DNA of 64,000 nucleotides from NCBI GenBank assembly GCA_044350805.1, contig JBILGU010000002.1, forward strand, positions 124,001-188,000. The letters run 5' to 3'. The stretch is from UBA6136 sp044350805. Lineage in GTDB: Bacteria; Pseudomonadota; Gammaproteobacteria; Methylococcales; Methylococcaceae. Below are positions 1 to 8,582 of the stretch, piece after piece (position 1 is the first letter of the stretch; each line of letters opens with the position of its first letter). The translations under genes and the position numbers were made by a program. A model generated the notes under the pieces. That model worked only from the letters and a program-made list of their open reading frames with translations, had not been told where the DNA came from and made no database searches.

Positions 1-220
1 CAGGAGCGGGCTTTTGGAGTTTTTGGCCAATCCAGAAGTTAAAAAGGATGGATCCCAGCAGCAAAAGGACATCGCGAGGATTCCAAACGCCATAGAAGAT
101 GAGGGAGGCGAGGAAGAGCCCGCCGATGGCCAGGCTCCGGTGTCCCCTTCTGAGGACCAGGAAGGCCAGAAGGGTGAGCGGCAGATAGAGAAAAAGAAAG
201 GGGTAGGAGTTAAAGAGCAT
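1..220 (-). CDS. MBOAT-family O-acyltransferase (AlgI-like), N-terminal part, cut by window edge
   Basis: The first 73 codons are present; the rest lies before position 1. The reading opens with MLFNSYPFLFLYLPLT and continues with hydrophobic segments and a motif FYGVWNPRDVLLLLGS. This is the typical beginning of AlgI/DltB-type membrane-bound O-acyltransferases, which move acyl (usually acetyl) groups onto extracellular polysaccharides. The ATG is at 220-218, only 30 bases after the ubiB stop on the same strand, so it may be the last gene of the hslV-ubiB run. No catalytic His is in the visible part. Family assignment is by recognition of the N-terminus; the acceptor polymer is unknown. Confidence 0.75.
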   Translation of the reverse strand, partial: MLFNSYPFLFLYLPLTLLAFLVLRRGHRSLAIGGLFLASLIFYGVWNPRDVLLLLGSILFNFWIGQKLQKPAP

Positions 221-250
221 GGAAGGCCCGAAGGGGCGGGGCCCCTCGCG

Positions 251-1873
251 TTATTTCCGGTGAGAGAGGGCCAGAACCAAAAGACCGAGCGCCATGGTGC
301 CGCCGCCAAAGGGAACCCAGGCCGGCGAGGTCAGAAGGACGGCCCCACTGATCAGAAGGCCACTTCCCGAAACGCCAATCAAAAGCCGTCGCTGGCTCTC
401 CTTTGCCTCCCGGCGCAGCGCTTGAAGGGTTTCTGATTCGAATTGGATGCGGACCTTGCCGTTCACCGTCTCGGTCAGCACCCGGTGAGCCAGCATCGGG
501 ACATCCGCCCAGTGCTGGGCCCACTGGGGGAGCTCCGAGCGCAGCTTGTTGATCCCGGCCGCAGGCCCGATTTCCTGACGGAACCAGCCCTCGATGAAGG
601 GCTTGGCGGTCTGCCAAAGATCCAGATCCGGGTAGAGGTCGCGGCCCAATCCCTCAATGTTCAGGAGTGTTTTCTGGAGTAGGACCAGTTGCGGCTGGAC
701 CTCCATGTTGTAGCGCCGGGCCACCTGAAAGAGGCGAAGCAGCACCTGACCGTAGGAGATGTCCTTGAGGGGGCGTTCGAAGATGGGCTCACAGACCGCG
801 CGGATCGCCGATTCAAATTCGACCACCCGGGTCTCTCCGGGAATCCAGCCGGATTCAATATGGAGCTCGGCCACCCGGCGATAGTCCCGGTTAAAGAAGG
901 CCCGAAAGTTGTCGGCGATGTAGAGCTTGTCCTCGTTCGAAATGCTCCCAACGATGCCAAAGTCAACGGCAATGTAGCGGGCATCCGGGGTCGCAAAAAT
1001 GTTCCCAGGATGCATGTCGGCATGAAAAAGGCTGTCTCTTAAGACCTGAGTGAAGAAGATCTCGACCCCGCGCTCGGCGAGCAGCTTGAGATCAACGCCT
1101 TCCCTTCGAAGCTGGGCGACATCGCCCACCGGAATCCCCGAAATACGTTCCATGACCATGACATCGCGCCGGGTGTAATCAAAGTACACCTTGGGGATGT
1201 AGAGGATTTCGGAGTTCTCGAATCGGCGGCGAATGTCGGCCGCATTGGCGGCTTCTCGCACCAGATCCAGCTCATCCAGGATGGTTTTCTCAAATTCCCC
1301 GACCACTTCAATCGGACGAAGTCGCTTGACGCCGTCAATGAACCGATCAGCTAGCGTTGCAAGTTCAAAAAGGAGGGCCAGATCGGTTCGGATGCGGTCT
1401 TCGATGCCAGGCCTGAGCACCTTGACCACGACCGATTCGCCACTGAAAAGGGTCGCAACATGCACCTGGGCGACGGACGCTGAGGCCAAGGGGGTTTCAT
1501 CGAACGCAGCAAAGAGCTCATCAATGGGTGCGCCCAAGGCGGCTTCGATGGTTGCCTTGGCTTCTTCCCCTGGGAAAGGCGGAACCCGGTCTTGAAGTTT
1601 GACGAGCTCTTCTGCGATATCGTCAGGGAGGAGATCGCGGCGGGTGGAGAGGGTCTGGCCAAACTTGACGAAGATAGGACCTAAATCCTCCAGAGCACTC
1701 CGAAGACGCGCGCCCCGGGCAATGGATTTGTTCTGGGCCGTGATGCGGCCGCCGGTTCGGATCAGGAGCCTAAGGGTCGCCGGCACGCGATCCAGCGGAA
1801 TGAATTCATCCAGCCCATGACGGTTAAGGACCCGATGGATGTGGCGAAGGCGGCTTAAGGTTCCAGGGCGCAT
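251..1873 (-). CDS. ubiB: UbiB, atypical kinase/ATPase of ubiquinone biosynthesis
   Basis: 540 residues, the usual length for UbiB. The family-specific K-x-G-Q motif is at 70-73 (VKFGQTLSTRRDLLP), the Ala-rich nucleotide loop ASVAQVH near 132-138, the invariant Lys in VVVKVLRPG at 151, HADMHPGN at 284-291 and the metal-binding VDFG Asp at 304. Two hydrophobic helices at the C-terminus (about 490-535) anchor it in the inner membrane. UbiB supports the aerobic hydroxylation stage of ubiquinone synthesis, probably by ATPase-driven handling of lipid intermediates. Its ATG overlaps the ubiJ stop by one base (TGATG), and ubiE is two genes upstream, so the three are co-transcribed. Confidence 0.95.
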   Translation of the reverse strand: MRPGTLSRLRHIHRVLNRHGLDEFIPLDRVPATLRLLIRTGGRITAQNKSIARGARLRSALEDLGPIFVKFGQTLSTRRDLLPDDIAEELVKLQDRVPPFPGEEAKATIEAALGAPIDELFAAFDETPLASASVAQVHVATLFSGESVVVKVLRPGIEDRIRTDLALLFELATLADRFIDGVKRLRPIEVVGEFEKTILDELDLVREAANAADIRRRFENSEILYIPKVYFDYTRRDVMVMERISGIPVGDVAQLRREGVDLKLLAERGVEIFFTQVLRDSLFHADMHPGNIFATPDARYIAVDFGIVGSISNEDKLYIADNFRAFFNRDYRRVAELHIESGWIPGETRVVEFESAIRAVCEPIFERPLKDISYGQVLLRLFQVARRYNMEVQPQLVLLQKTLLNIEGLGRDLYPDLDLWQTAKPFIEGWFRQEIGPAAGINKLRSELPQWAQHWADVPMLAHRVLTETVNGKVRIQFESETLQALRREAKESQRRLLIGVSGSGLLISGAVLLTSPAWVPFGGGTMALGLLVLALSHRK

Positions 1874-2532
1874 CAGCTCTTGGGTTTTCGTTTGGGTGAA
1901 GCTCGCGATCGGAGCGTGGTTTCAAGGCGGTCAATGCGTGCGGTCAGTCGGTCGATATCGCTCCGCAACGCGTCGACGGCATCAAGGTGAGGATCCGTTT
2001 CCGAGGCATCGGGGAGCCAGCGGGTTTCTTCCCTCAGGTATTCACTGAGATCGCTTTCCAGGGCCTTGGCACTTTTTTTAAGCCAATCCCGACCGCTTCG
2101 AAGCATCCCCAGCGTGGAGCCTGCCAGCTGATCCCCAAGATAACGGGAAAGGAAGCGCTGCCAGTCGATGCCGAGGGCCGCGCTGAGCGCCTGAAAGTCC
2201 TGTGCGAGTGCCATGTCGCCATCAATCACCAATCCCGACTTTCGGACCGTTCCGGTATCTCCTGGGTGCAGGCTGACCTCAATAAAGGCCGCAAGCGTTC
2301 CGTGAAAGGTCACATCCGGCGTTCCGCTGATCTCGGTCAGGATCTGGACATCCTCCCGGGTCGGGCAAAGATAGAGCCAGCGATCAAAGGGCTTGAGATG
2401 AAAGGCAATCACGCGGCCTTCCAGTTTTAAAAGCGCGTTCGAACCTCCTGGCGCTTCGGCCAGGTGGCTTCGGATGAGGTGCCTCAGGCTTTCGCTGAGG
2501 CTACCCGCAAAAAGGGGGTGGCTTTCGCTCAA
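1873..2532 (-). CDS. ubiJ: UbiJ, SCP2-domain accessory factor of ubiquinone biosynthesis
   Basis: 219 residues. An SCP2-like lipid-binding domain occupies roughly residues 15-120 (for example GRVIAFHLKPFDRWLYLCP, then TFHGTLAAFIEV). The C-terminal part ends in a predicted coiled coil rich in Asp/Arg/Leu (DIDRLTARIDRLETTL) and a basic tail. In characterised Proteobacteria UbiJ binds ubiquinone intermediates in the soluble Ubi complex. The start is TTG at 2532-2530 and overlaps the ubiE stop (TTGA), giving strong translational coupling. The location between ubiE and ubiB is the classic one and supports the call despite low sequence conservation in this family. Confidence 0.9.
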   Translation of the reverse strand: MSESHPLFAGSLSESLRHLIRSHLAEAPGGSNALLKLEGRVIAFHLKPFDRWLYLCPTREDVQILTEISGTPDVTFHGTLAAFIEVSLHPGDTGTVRKSGLVIDGDMALAQDFQALSAALGIDWQRFLSRYLGDQLAGSTLGMLRSGRDWLKKSAKALESDLSEYLREETRWLPDASETDPHLDAVDALRSDIDRLTARIDRLETTLRSRASPKRKPKS

Positions 2533-3275
2533 ACCTTATAGCCTCGATGCACCGCGACCACGCCCTGGGTCAGGTTGAAGTATTCGCAGCGCGTAAATCC
2601 GGCATCTCCCATCATCTTCTTGAGGGTTTCCTGATTGGGATGCATGCGGATACTTTCTGCGAGGTAGCGGTAGCTCTCTTCGTCATTTGCGACCAGCTTA
2701 CCCATCAGGGGCAACAGCTTGAACGAATAAATGTCGTAGGTCTTCTTGAAAAGAGCGCCCTTGACCTCCGAAAACTCAAGGACGATCAGGCGACCACCGG
2801 GCTTGAGGACGCGGTGCATGGACTTGAGTGCGGATTCCTTGTGGGTGACGTTGCGAAGGCCAAAGGCAATCGAGACGCAATCGAACGTGTTGTCGGGGAA
2901 CGGCAGCTGTTCGGCGTCGATCTGCGCATATTCGACCCCGGAGGTCACGCCATCATCGATGATGCGGTCGCGGCCACGGGTGAGCATTTCCGCGTTGATG
3001 TCGGAGAGGACCACCAGCCCTTTCTCGCCGACCCGCTCACGGAAAAGCGCGGTCATGTCGCCGGTGCCCCCGGCGAGGTCGAGGACCTTTTCGCCATAGC
3101 GCACATGACTCAGCTGAAGGGCAATGCGCTTCCAGATGCGGTGGATGCCGAGCGACATCAAGTCGTTCATCACATCGTATTTACCGGCGACCGAATCGAA
3201 GACCGAGCGGACCATGCTCGCCTTCTCGCCTTCCGGGACCTGGCGGAAGCCAAAGTGCGTGGTTTTGTCAGTCAT
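2529..3275 (-). CDS. ubiE: UbiE, ubiquinone/menaquinone C-methyltransferase
   Basis: 248 residues, full length. It starts MTDKTTHFGFRQVPEGEKA and carries the class I SAM-binding motif VLDLAGGTGD at 64-73, plus the UbiE signature segments YDVMNDLMSLGIHRIWK and SIAFGLRNVT. The protein methylates the ring carbon of 2-polyprenyl-6-methoxy-benzoquinol (and of demethylmenaquinol where present). It ends GVVAVHRGYKV, the normal C-terminus. The ATG lies 8 bases inside the end of the DUF971 gene. Confidence 0.97.
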   Translation of the reverse strand: MTDKTTHFGFRQVPEGEKASMVRSVFDSVAGKYDVMNDLMSLGIHRIWKRIALQLSHVRYGEKVLDLAGGTGDMTALFRERVGEKGLVVLSDINAEMLTRGRDRIIDDGVTSGVEYAQIDAEQLPFPDNTFDCVSIAFGLRNVTHKESALKSMHRVLKPGGRLIVLEFSEVKGALFKKTYDIYSFKLLPLMGKLVANDEESYRYLAESIRMHPNQETLKKMMGDAGFTRCEYFNLTQGVVAVHRGYKV

Positions 3276-3669
3276 GCGGTGTCTCCATGGGGTTCAGCCC
3301 GCAAGCGGGCAGGGGGGAGGCGGTCGCCCGATGGGCTCGCACCGCTTCCTGGTAGGCCGCCCAGCGGCTCTCCTGGGTCAGACCCAGTTCGTAAAGGTAT
3401 TCGAAGGTAAAAATTCCGGAATTATGGCCATCGCTGAAGGTGGGACAAATGGCGTAATGTCCGACAGGCCGAAGACTGAGAATCGTGACGTTTTCCTTGT
3501 CCAGTTGCAGCACGGCCTGATCCGGGCTGTGGCCCTGGACCTCGGCGGAGGGCGAGTGTACGCGAAGGTATTCAAACGGGAGGCTGAAGACCGCGTGATC
3601 GTCATAAGCAATTTCAAGCCGTCTTGAGGCTTGGTGCAGGGTGATTGCGGTAGGCGCGGGTCCGTTCAT
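3268..3669 (-). CDS. DUF971 family protein (GBBH-like N-terminal domain)
   Basis: 133 residues that make up a single DUF971 domain, the small beta-rich domain also found at the N-terminus of gamma-butyrobetaine hydroxylase. Recognisable segments are TAITLHQASRRLEIAYDD, FSLPFEYLRVHSPSAEVQ and VGHYAICPTFSDGHNSGIFT. In Betaproteobacteria this gene commonly sits between hslU and ubiE, as here. Its function is not established; relatives have been linked to Fe-S cluster or iron handling, but nothing in this sequence proves that. It overlaps ubiE by 8 bases and follows hslU by 12 bases. Confidence 0.85.
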   Translation of the reverse strand: MNGPAPTAITLHQASRRLEIAYDDHAVFSLPFEYLRVHSPSAEVQGHSPDQAVLQLDKENVTILSLRPVGHYAICPTFSDGHNSGIFTFEYLYELGLTQESRWAAYQEAVRAHRATASPLPACGLNPMETPHD

Positions 3670-3681
3670 GATTAATCGTCT

Positions 3682-5004
3682 TCAGAGAATGTAACGACTC
3701 AGGTCCAGATCCTGGGCTACGTCCTTGAGCTGGGCGTCGACGTAGGGGGCATCAATGACCAGGACCGTTCCATGCTGCTCGGACGCATCGAAGGAAATGG
3801 ATTCGAGCAGGCGCTCAAGGACCGTGTGGAGCCTTCGGGCACCGATGTTCTCGGTGCGATCATTGACCTCGGCGCTGATTTCGGCGAGCCTTCGGATGCC
3901 GTCCTCGGCAAAGCTCACTTCAACCCCTTCAGTGGCGAGCAGGGCTTGATACTGGACCGTCAGTGAGGCTGAGGGCTCGGTCAGGATGCGGACAAAATCC
4001 GATGCCCCGAGCGCTTCAAGCTCCACCCGGATCGGAAATCGACCCTGGAGCTCTGGAATCAGGTCTGAAGGCTTGGTGAGGTGGAAGGCACCTGAGGCCA
4101 CAAAAAGGATATGGTCGGTCTTCACCATGCCGTATTTGGTGGAGACTGTGGATCCTTCGACCAGAGGCAAAAGATCCCGCTGGACGCCTTCACGGGAGAT
4201 GTCAGCCCCCCCGTGATCAGAGCGCTTGCAGATCTTGTCGATCTCATCGATGAAGACAATCCCGTGCTGTTCTACGGACTCGACCGCACGCAGCTTGATG
4301 TCCTCGTCATTGAGAAGGCGCGCAGCCTCTTCTTCGCGAAGGAGCTTCATGGCATCTTTGACCCTCAGCCTTCGCGTGCGTGATTTTCCGCTTTGAAGGT
4401 TCTGGAACAGGCCCTGGAGCTGCTGGCTCATTTCTTCCATTCCGGGGGGGGCCATGATTTCGACACCGACCTGAGCGGCCGCGGTCTCGATCTCGATTTC
4501 CTTGTCATCGAGGCTCCCGGACAGGAGTTTCTGCCGGAACTTCTGGTGGGTTGGAGATTCCTCGGCGGTCTCGGGGTTCCAGGCTTCGACACCGGGCAAG
4601 AGGGCTTCGAGGATTCGGGCTATGGCGCGTTCCTCGGCACTCGTCTGAACCTTGTCCATCTCGATCTGGCGCGTCATCTTGACGGCCGCATCGACCAGAT
4701 CGCGAATGATGGATTCGACGTCGCGACCGACGTAACCGACTTCTGTGAATTTTGTGGCCTCGACCTTGATGAAGGGGGCCTGCGCCAGTCGGGCCAGCCG
4801 CCGTGCAATCTCGGTCTTGCCCACGCCCGTCGGCCCGATCATCAGGATGTTTTTAGGCGTGATCTCCTCGCGCAGCCCCATGTCGACTTGCGCCCGGCGC
4901 CAGCGGTTGCGAAGGGCGATGGCCACGGCACGCTTGGCATCAGCCTGACCGATGATGTGTCGGTCCAGCTCCTTGACGATTTCGCGAGGGGTCAACTGGG
5001 TCAT
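3682..5004 (-). CDS. hslU: HslU, ATPase subunit of the HslUV protease
   Basis: 440 residues. This AAA+ unfoldase feeds substrates to HslV. Walker A GPTGVGKT is at 57-64, the pore-loop motif GYVGRD at 90-95, and Walker B IVFIDEID at 249-256. The family-specific I-domain insertion lies between, about 110-240. The arginine-finger/sensor region follows, and the sequence ends in LSRYIL, the conserved C-terminal tail that docks between HslV subunits and switches on the peptidase. The start overlaps the hslV stop by four bases (ATGA). Confidence 0.97.
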   Translation of the reverse strand: MTQLTPREIVKELDRHIIGQADAKRAVAIALRNRWRRAQVDMGLREEITPKNILMIGPTGVGKTEIARRLARLAQAPFIKVEATKFTEVGYVGRDVESIIRDLVDAAVKMTRQIEMDKVQTSAEERAIARILEALLPGVEAWNPETAEESPTHQKFRQKLLSGSLDDKEIEIETAAAQVGVEIMAPPGMEEMSQQLQGLFQNLQSGKSRTRRLRVKDAMKLLREEEAARLLNDEDIKLRAVESVEQHGIVFIDEIDKICKRSDHGGADISREGVQRDLLPLVEGSTVSTKYGMVKTDHILFVASGAFHLTKPSDLIPELQGRFPIRVELEALGASDFVRILTEPSASLTVQYQALLATEGVEVSFAEDGIRRLAEISAEVNDRTENIGARRLHTVLERLLESISFDASEQHGTVLVIDAPYVDAQLKDVAQDLDLSRYIL

Positions 5005-5561
5005 GCGGGGGTCGTGGCAAAGGGAATCTCGAGTTCTTCGAGGGTCAGATTTCGATTGGTGTAGATACAGATATCTGAAGCAATGCCGAGTGATTTTTCA
5101 ACGATCTCAAGGGCACTCAGCTCCGTATTTTCGAGAAGGGCGCGGGCGGCGGCCTGGGCATAGGGTCCCCCGGAACCAATGGCGATCAGGCCATGTTCAG
5201 GTTCGATCACGTCGCCATTTCCCGAAATGATCAGGGAGGTCTCGGCATCGGCTACGGCCAGGAGGGCCTCGAGGCGCTGCAGCATGCGGTTGGTGCGCCA
5301 GTCCTTGACCAATTCGACCGCGGCGCGCGCAAGATGTCCTCGCTGCTTTTCAAGTTCCCCCTCAAAACGCTCAAAGAGGGTGAAGGCATCCGCCGTGGCG
5401 CCGGCAAAGCCTGCGAGCACCTTGCCGTGGTAAAGCCTTCGGACTTTGCGGGCATTCCCCTTCATGACCGTATGGCCCAGGGTTACTTGCCCGTCACCGC
5501 CGATGACGACCCGGTTGCCGCGGCGAACCGAGACGATCGTCGTTCCATGAAACTGTTCCAC
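5001..5561 (-). CDS. hslV: HslV, peptidase subunit of the HslUV protease
   Basis: 186 residues. The proteasome-type catalytic Thr is expected at residue 7 (MEQFHG before TTIVSVRRGN), so a short propeptide would be removed. This MEQFHG leader is typical of betaproteobacterial HslV, whereas the enterobacterial protein starts directly with M-T-T. GGDGQVTLG and GAGKVLAGFAG-like segments (here GKVLAGFAGATADA) and GSGGPYAQAAARALL complete the core. It is the first gene of the minus-strand run and is divergent from the acyltransferase at 5667, with 105 bases between. On its strand a CTTGAAA at 5644-5638 resembles a sigma-32 -35 box, but no convincing -10 accompanies it. Confidence 0.97.
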   Translation of the reverse strand: MEQFHGTTIVSVRRGNRVVIGGDGQVTLGHTVMKGNARKVRRLYHGKVLAGFAGATADAFTLFERFEGELEKQRGHLARAAVELVKDWRTNRMLQRLEALLAVADAETSLIISGNGDVIEPEHGLIAIGSGGPYAQAAARALLENTELSALEIVEKSLGIASDICIYTNRNLTLEELEIPFATTPA

Positions 5562-5666
5562 GCGCGCTTCCGATCCTTAAATTCAGTGCGCTATTGTAAC
5601 CGATTGGCCTTGCACGGCGCGGGCCTGGAAGTTGTCATTTCAAGGTGTAGTCCCTAGCATCGCAGG

Positions 5667-7730
5667 ATGCGCTACCGCCCCGATATCGATGGCTTGAGAG
5701 CCCTTTCCGTTTTGGGTGTCTTGGCTTACCACCTCGATCATGCCAGCCTGCCCGGAGGCTTTACCGGGGTCGATGTTTTCTTTGTCATTTCAGGGTTTGT
5801 CGTGACCGGTGCCATGGACGGGCGGGCGCAAGACCGCTTTTGGGGATTTATCGTCGATTTCTATGCCCGGCGACTGGCCCGAATCATCCCGGCTCTGGTT
5901 CTGACGCTGGTGGTAACCCGCCTGCTCGATGTCCTTTTCATTCCCGAGTCCTGGCTCAGCAGTCAGGATGTCACCTTGGGGCTTTTCGCCTTTTTTGGCG
6001 TGAGCAACTTGATTTTGCAGCACGGGCAGGAGACCTATTTCACGCCTCGCGTGGACTACAACCCCTATCTTCACACCTGGTCTTTGGGGGTGGAAGAACA
6101 GTTCTATCTGGTGGCGCCGCTTCTCCTCTATTTTGCGCTCAGACGGCCGGGGTCGCCGCCGCCGCTCGGGGTAAAAGCCGCCCTTCTGGTCCTCACGCTT
6201 TCTTCTCTGGGATTTTCCATCCTTGCGACCCAGGCGATGCCGGCGATGGCGTTTTACTCCGTGACCTCCCGTTTTTATGAGTTGGCGGCCGGGGTTCTCC
6301 TTTATCTTTCAAGTTCCAGAATCAAGCGCTGGCCGCCGGGAAGGTTTTCAAGCGGGTCTGCCATTTTCGGTCTTAGCCTCATTTTGATGGGTTTTTGGTG
6401 GGCCCATGCCGATCATGCGCCCTGGCCCGCCTCCCTCCTGCCGGTGCTGGGAGCCCTCTTTTTGATCGGGGGGGCTGGGGTGGAACCCAAGGATCCCGTT
6501 CGGCGGGCGCTCTCCTTTTTCCCTCTGGTCTGGCTGGGGAAAAGATCCTATGCCCTTTATCTCTGGCATTGGCCGGTCGATGTCTTGTTTCGTTGGACCC
6601 TCGGCCTTGAGTCCCCCGCCTGCCGCATCCTGGCGGTTTTGGTTTCTCTGATGCTGGCGGCATTTTCGACGAAATGGATTGAAAAACCCTTACGACACGC
6701 TGCATTCCTTGAAAGACGGCCGCCATCGATCCGGATTCTCTTCTTTCTCTTTTTGATCCTGGCAGGTGCGGGGCTGAGCCAGACTTTTTTTGATCAACGC
6801 CCCAAAATCAGCTTCAGCCAGGTCTCCCGTCACCAATACGACTGGTATGTGCTGGGCCGCATGCAATCGTTGAATTTGGGCCCTGGGCAGTGCAAGGTCG
6901 AACTCCAGAAGCTTCCCCTGAGTTTCGGGGTCATGAGGCGATATGAGCCGGTGAACTGCCGGCAGGGACACTCCTCAAGGTCTCTTTTCGTGATTGGCGA
7001 TTCGCACGCACTGATGCTCCTCGCCATGCTCGATCAGGCCAGTGCAGACCTTGGGATCAGAATCAATGTTCTGAGCCTTGAAGGTTGTGCCTATCTCAAT
7101 TTCAGAACGCTGTTTTCAGCCCGGGAGCCCCGCTGTCAAAGCCGTTATGAGGCGCTGCGGCGCTACCTTTTGGAGGAAGGGCGCCCGGGGGATCTGATCA
7201 TGATGGCGAGCCTCATGTTGTCCCGTTATGCCGATCAAAATGAGCGTTATAGGATTGCCGACATGAAGTCCTTTCTCTACGGCCCGGGCTACCAGGCGGA
7301 GGCTCAAAAGGTTTTGACCGAAGCGAAAGAGACGCTTCAAGCCTATCGGGACCGGGGATTTGGGGTGATTCTCTGGGCGCCACCGCCTCTTTTTAAAGCG
7401 CCCACCTTTCGCTGCATGGACTGGTTCAATCGTCAAAACCCGATCTGCGAGGGGGGTGTTGAAATCCTAAGAGAGGAGATAGAGTCTTTGCGTGAGCCCA
7501 TCCTGAAGACCATGCAAGGGCTTTCGGGACCCGATGTGGTGCTCTTTGATGCCTTCTCGCGGCTGTGTCCGGATGCGATTTGCCGTGCCGTTGCCCCCAA
7601 TGGTCGCCCGTTGTATTTCGATGGTGATCATCTGTCCCGTTATGGGAACGAGGTGATTTATCCTGACTTTAAGGCTTTGCTGGGACAGTTAGGTGTCCAT
7701 CCTGAGCCTCTTCCCACTGGAAATCCCTGA
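5667..7730 (+). CDS. AT3-type membrane acyltransferase fused to a C-terminal SGNH domain (OafA/YrhL family)
   Basis: 687 residues. The N-terminal half is an acyltransferase-3 membrane domain of about ten helices. It opens with RYRPDIDGLRALSVLGVLAYH and FTGVDVFFVISGFV, the family signature, with the conserved H-x-W/E stretch LHTWSLGVEEQFY. A SGNH-hydrolase-like domain follows: VIGDSHAL with the catalytic Ser near 446, and Asp/His in FDGDHLSRYG near 651-655. Proteins of this build O-acetylate lipopolysaccharide, capsule or peptidoglycan. The exact acceptor cannot be read from sequence. The stop overlaps the rlmJ ATG (TGATG). Together with the MBOAT gene at the window start it suggests that surface glycans are acetylated. 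Confidence 0.9.
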   Translation: MRYRPDIDGLRALSVLGVLAYHLDHASLPGGFTGVDVFFVISGFVVTGAMDGRAQDRFWGFIVDFYARRLARIIPALVLTLVVTRLLDVLFIPESWLSSQDVTLGLFAFFGVSNLILQHGQETYFTPRVDYNPYLHTWSLGVEEQFYLVAPLLLYFALRRPGSPPPLGVKAALLVLTLSSLGFSILATQAMPAMAFYSVTSRFYELAAGVLLYLSSSRIKRWPPGRFSSGSAIFGLSLILMGFWWAHADHAPWPASLLPVLGALFLIGGAGVEPKDPVRRALSFFPLVWLGKRSYALYLWHWPVDVLFRWTLGLESPACRILAVLVSLMLAAFSTKWIEKPLRHAAFLERRPPSIRILFFLFLILAGAGLSQTFFDQRPKISFSQVSRHQYDWYVLGRMQSLNLGPGQCKVELQKLPLSFGVMRRYEPVNCRQGHSSRSLFVIGDSHALMLLAMLDQASADLGIRINVLSLEGCAYLNFRTLFSAREPRCQSRYEALRRYLLEEGRPGDLIMMASLMLSRYADQNERYRIADMKSFLYGPGYQAEAQKVLTEAKETLQAYRDRGFGVILWAPPPLFKAPTFRCMDWFNRQNPICEGGVEILREEIESLREPILKTMQGLSGPDVVLFDAFSRLCPDAICRAVAPNGRPLYFDGDHLSRYGNEVIYPDFKALLGQLGVHPEPLPTGNP

Positions 7731-8575
7731 TGCTGAGTTATCGCCACGCCTTTCATGCCGGCAACCATGCCGATGTTTTCAAGCACTGGGTTTTAAGTCT
7801 GATCCTTGAGGCGCTTAGCCGAAAGGACAAGCCCTATTTCGTTCTGGACACGCACGCAGGTGCGGGGCGATATGCCCTTGAGAGCGGCATGGCGAGAAAG
7901 AATAGCGAGTTCTCCGGGGGGATCGGACGGGTCTGGCGACATCCTGAGCGCTTTTTGGCGCTTGAGCCTTACCTTTCGGCGGTTCGGACCACAAATCCTG
8001 GAGAGCAGCTGAGGAGCTATCCCGGGTCGCCCAGGGTCATTCGCCATTTCCTAAGACCCCAGGACCGATTGGTGCTGACGGAGCTTCACCCGACGGACAG
8101 TGTGCTTTTGGCCCGCGAATTTGAAGGCGATCGACAGGTTCGCGTCGAAGTCCGGGATGGCTATGAGGCCCTCAAAGCGCTGTTGCCCCCTTCAGAGCGC
8201 CGCGGCTTGATACACATTGATCCCGCCTTTGAGCGGAAGGATGAAAGGTCCCGCTTGGTTCAGGCGCTATCGGAGGCTCACCGGCGCTGGTCCACAGGAA
8301 TCTATGCCATCTGGTATCCGATTCAGGACCGGGGTGGCGCCGATGACCTTTGTCGGCGGATCCAGCGGCTGCAGATTCCCAAAACGCTGGTGGCCGAATG
8401 TGCCATCGCCGCCCCGGCAAGGGACAGCCTGACCGGAAGCGGCATGATCCTGATCAATCCTCCGTATCCTTTGGAGGAGCAGCTTCGGGAGGGGTTGCCG
8501 GCGCTGGTCGATGGGCTGGAGTCCCCCGAAGGCGGTTCGTTTCGGCTCGAATGGCTGGTTCCGGAGAAAAGCTGA
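7730..8575 (+). CDS. rlmJ: RlmJ, 23S rRNA (adenine-2030-N6) methyltransferase
   Basis: 281 residues, the normal length. It starts MLSYRHAFHAGNHADVFKHW, a nearly invariant N-terminus of RlmJ. The segment FVLDTHAGAGRYAL forms the SAM-binding region, and IDPAFE near 163-168 occupies the place of the catalytic DPPY-type motif (here DPAF, a variant seen in some relatives). The enzyme methylates A2030 of 23S rRNA during ribosome assembly. Translation is coupled to the upstream acyltransferase by a TGATG overlap, although the functions look unrelated. It converges on the PepSY gene, with 7 bases between the stops. Confidence 0.93.
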   Translation: MLSYRHAFHAGNHADVFKHWVLSLILEALSRKDKPYFVLDTHAGAGRYALESGMARKNSEFSGGIGRVWRHPERFLALEPYLSAVRTTNPGEQLRSYPGSPRVIRHFLRPQDRLVLTELHPTDSVLLAREFEGDRQVRVEVRDGYEALKALLPPSERRGLIHIDPAFERKDERSRLVQALSEAHRRWSTGIYAIWYPIQDRGGADDLCRRIQRLQIPKTLVAECAIAAPARDSLTGSGMILINPPYPLEEQLREGLPALVDGLESPEGGSFRLEWLVPEKS

Positions 8576-8582
8576 ACGCAGC

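Noticed and set aside
5562..5666. Sigma-32 promoter for hslVU
   Set aside because: CTTGAAA is present, but no CCCCAT-like -10 lies at the right distance.
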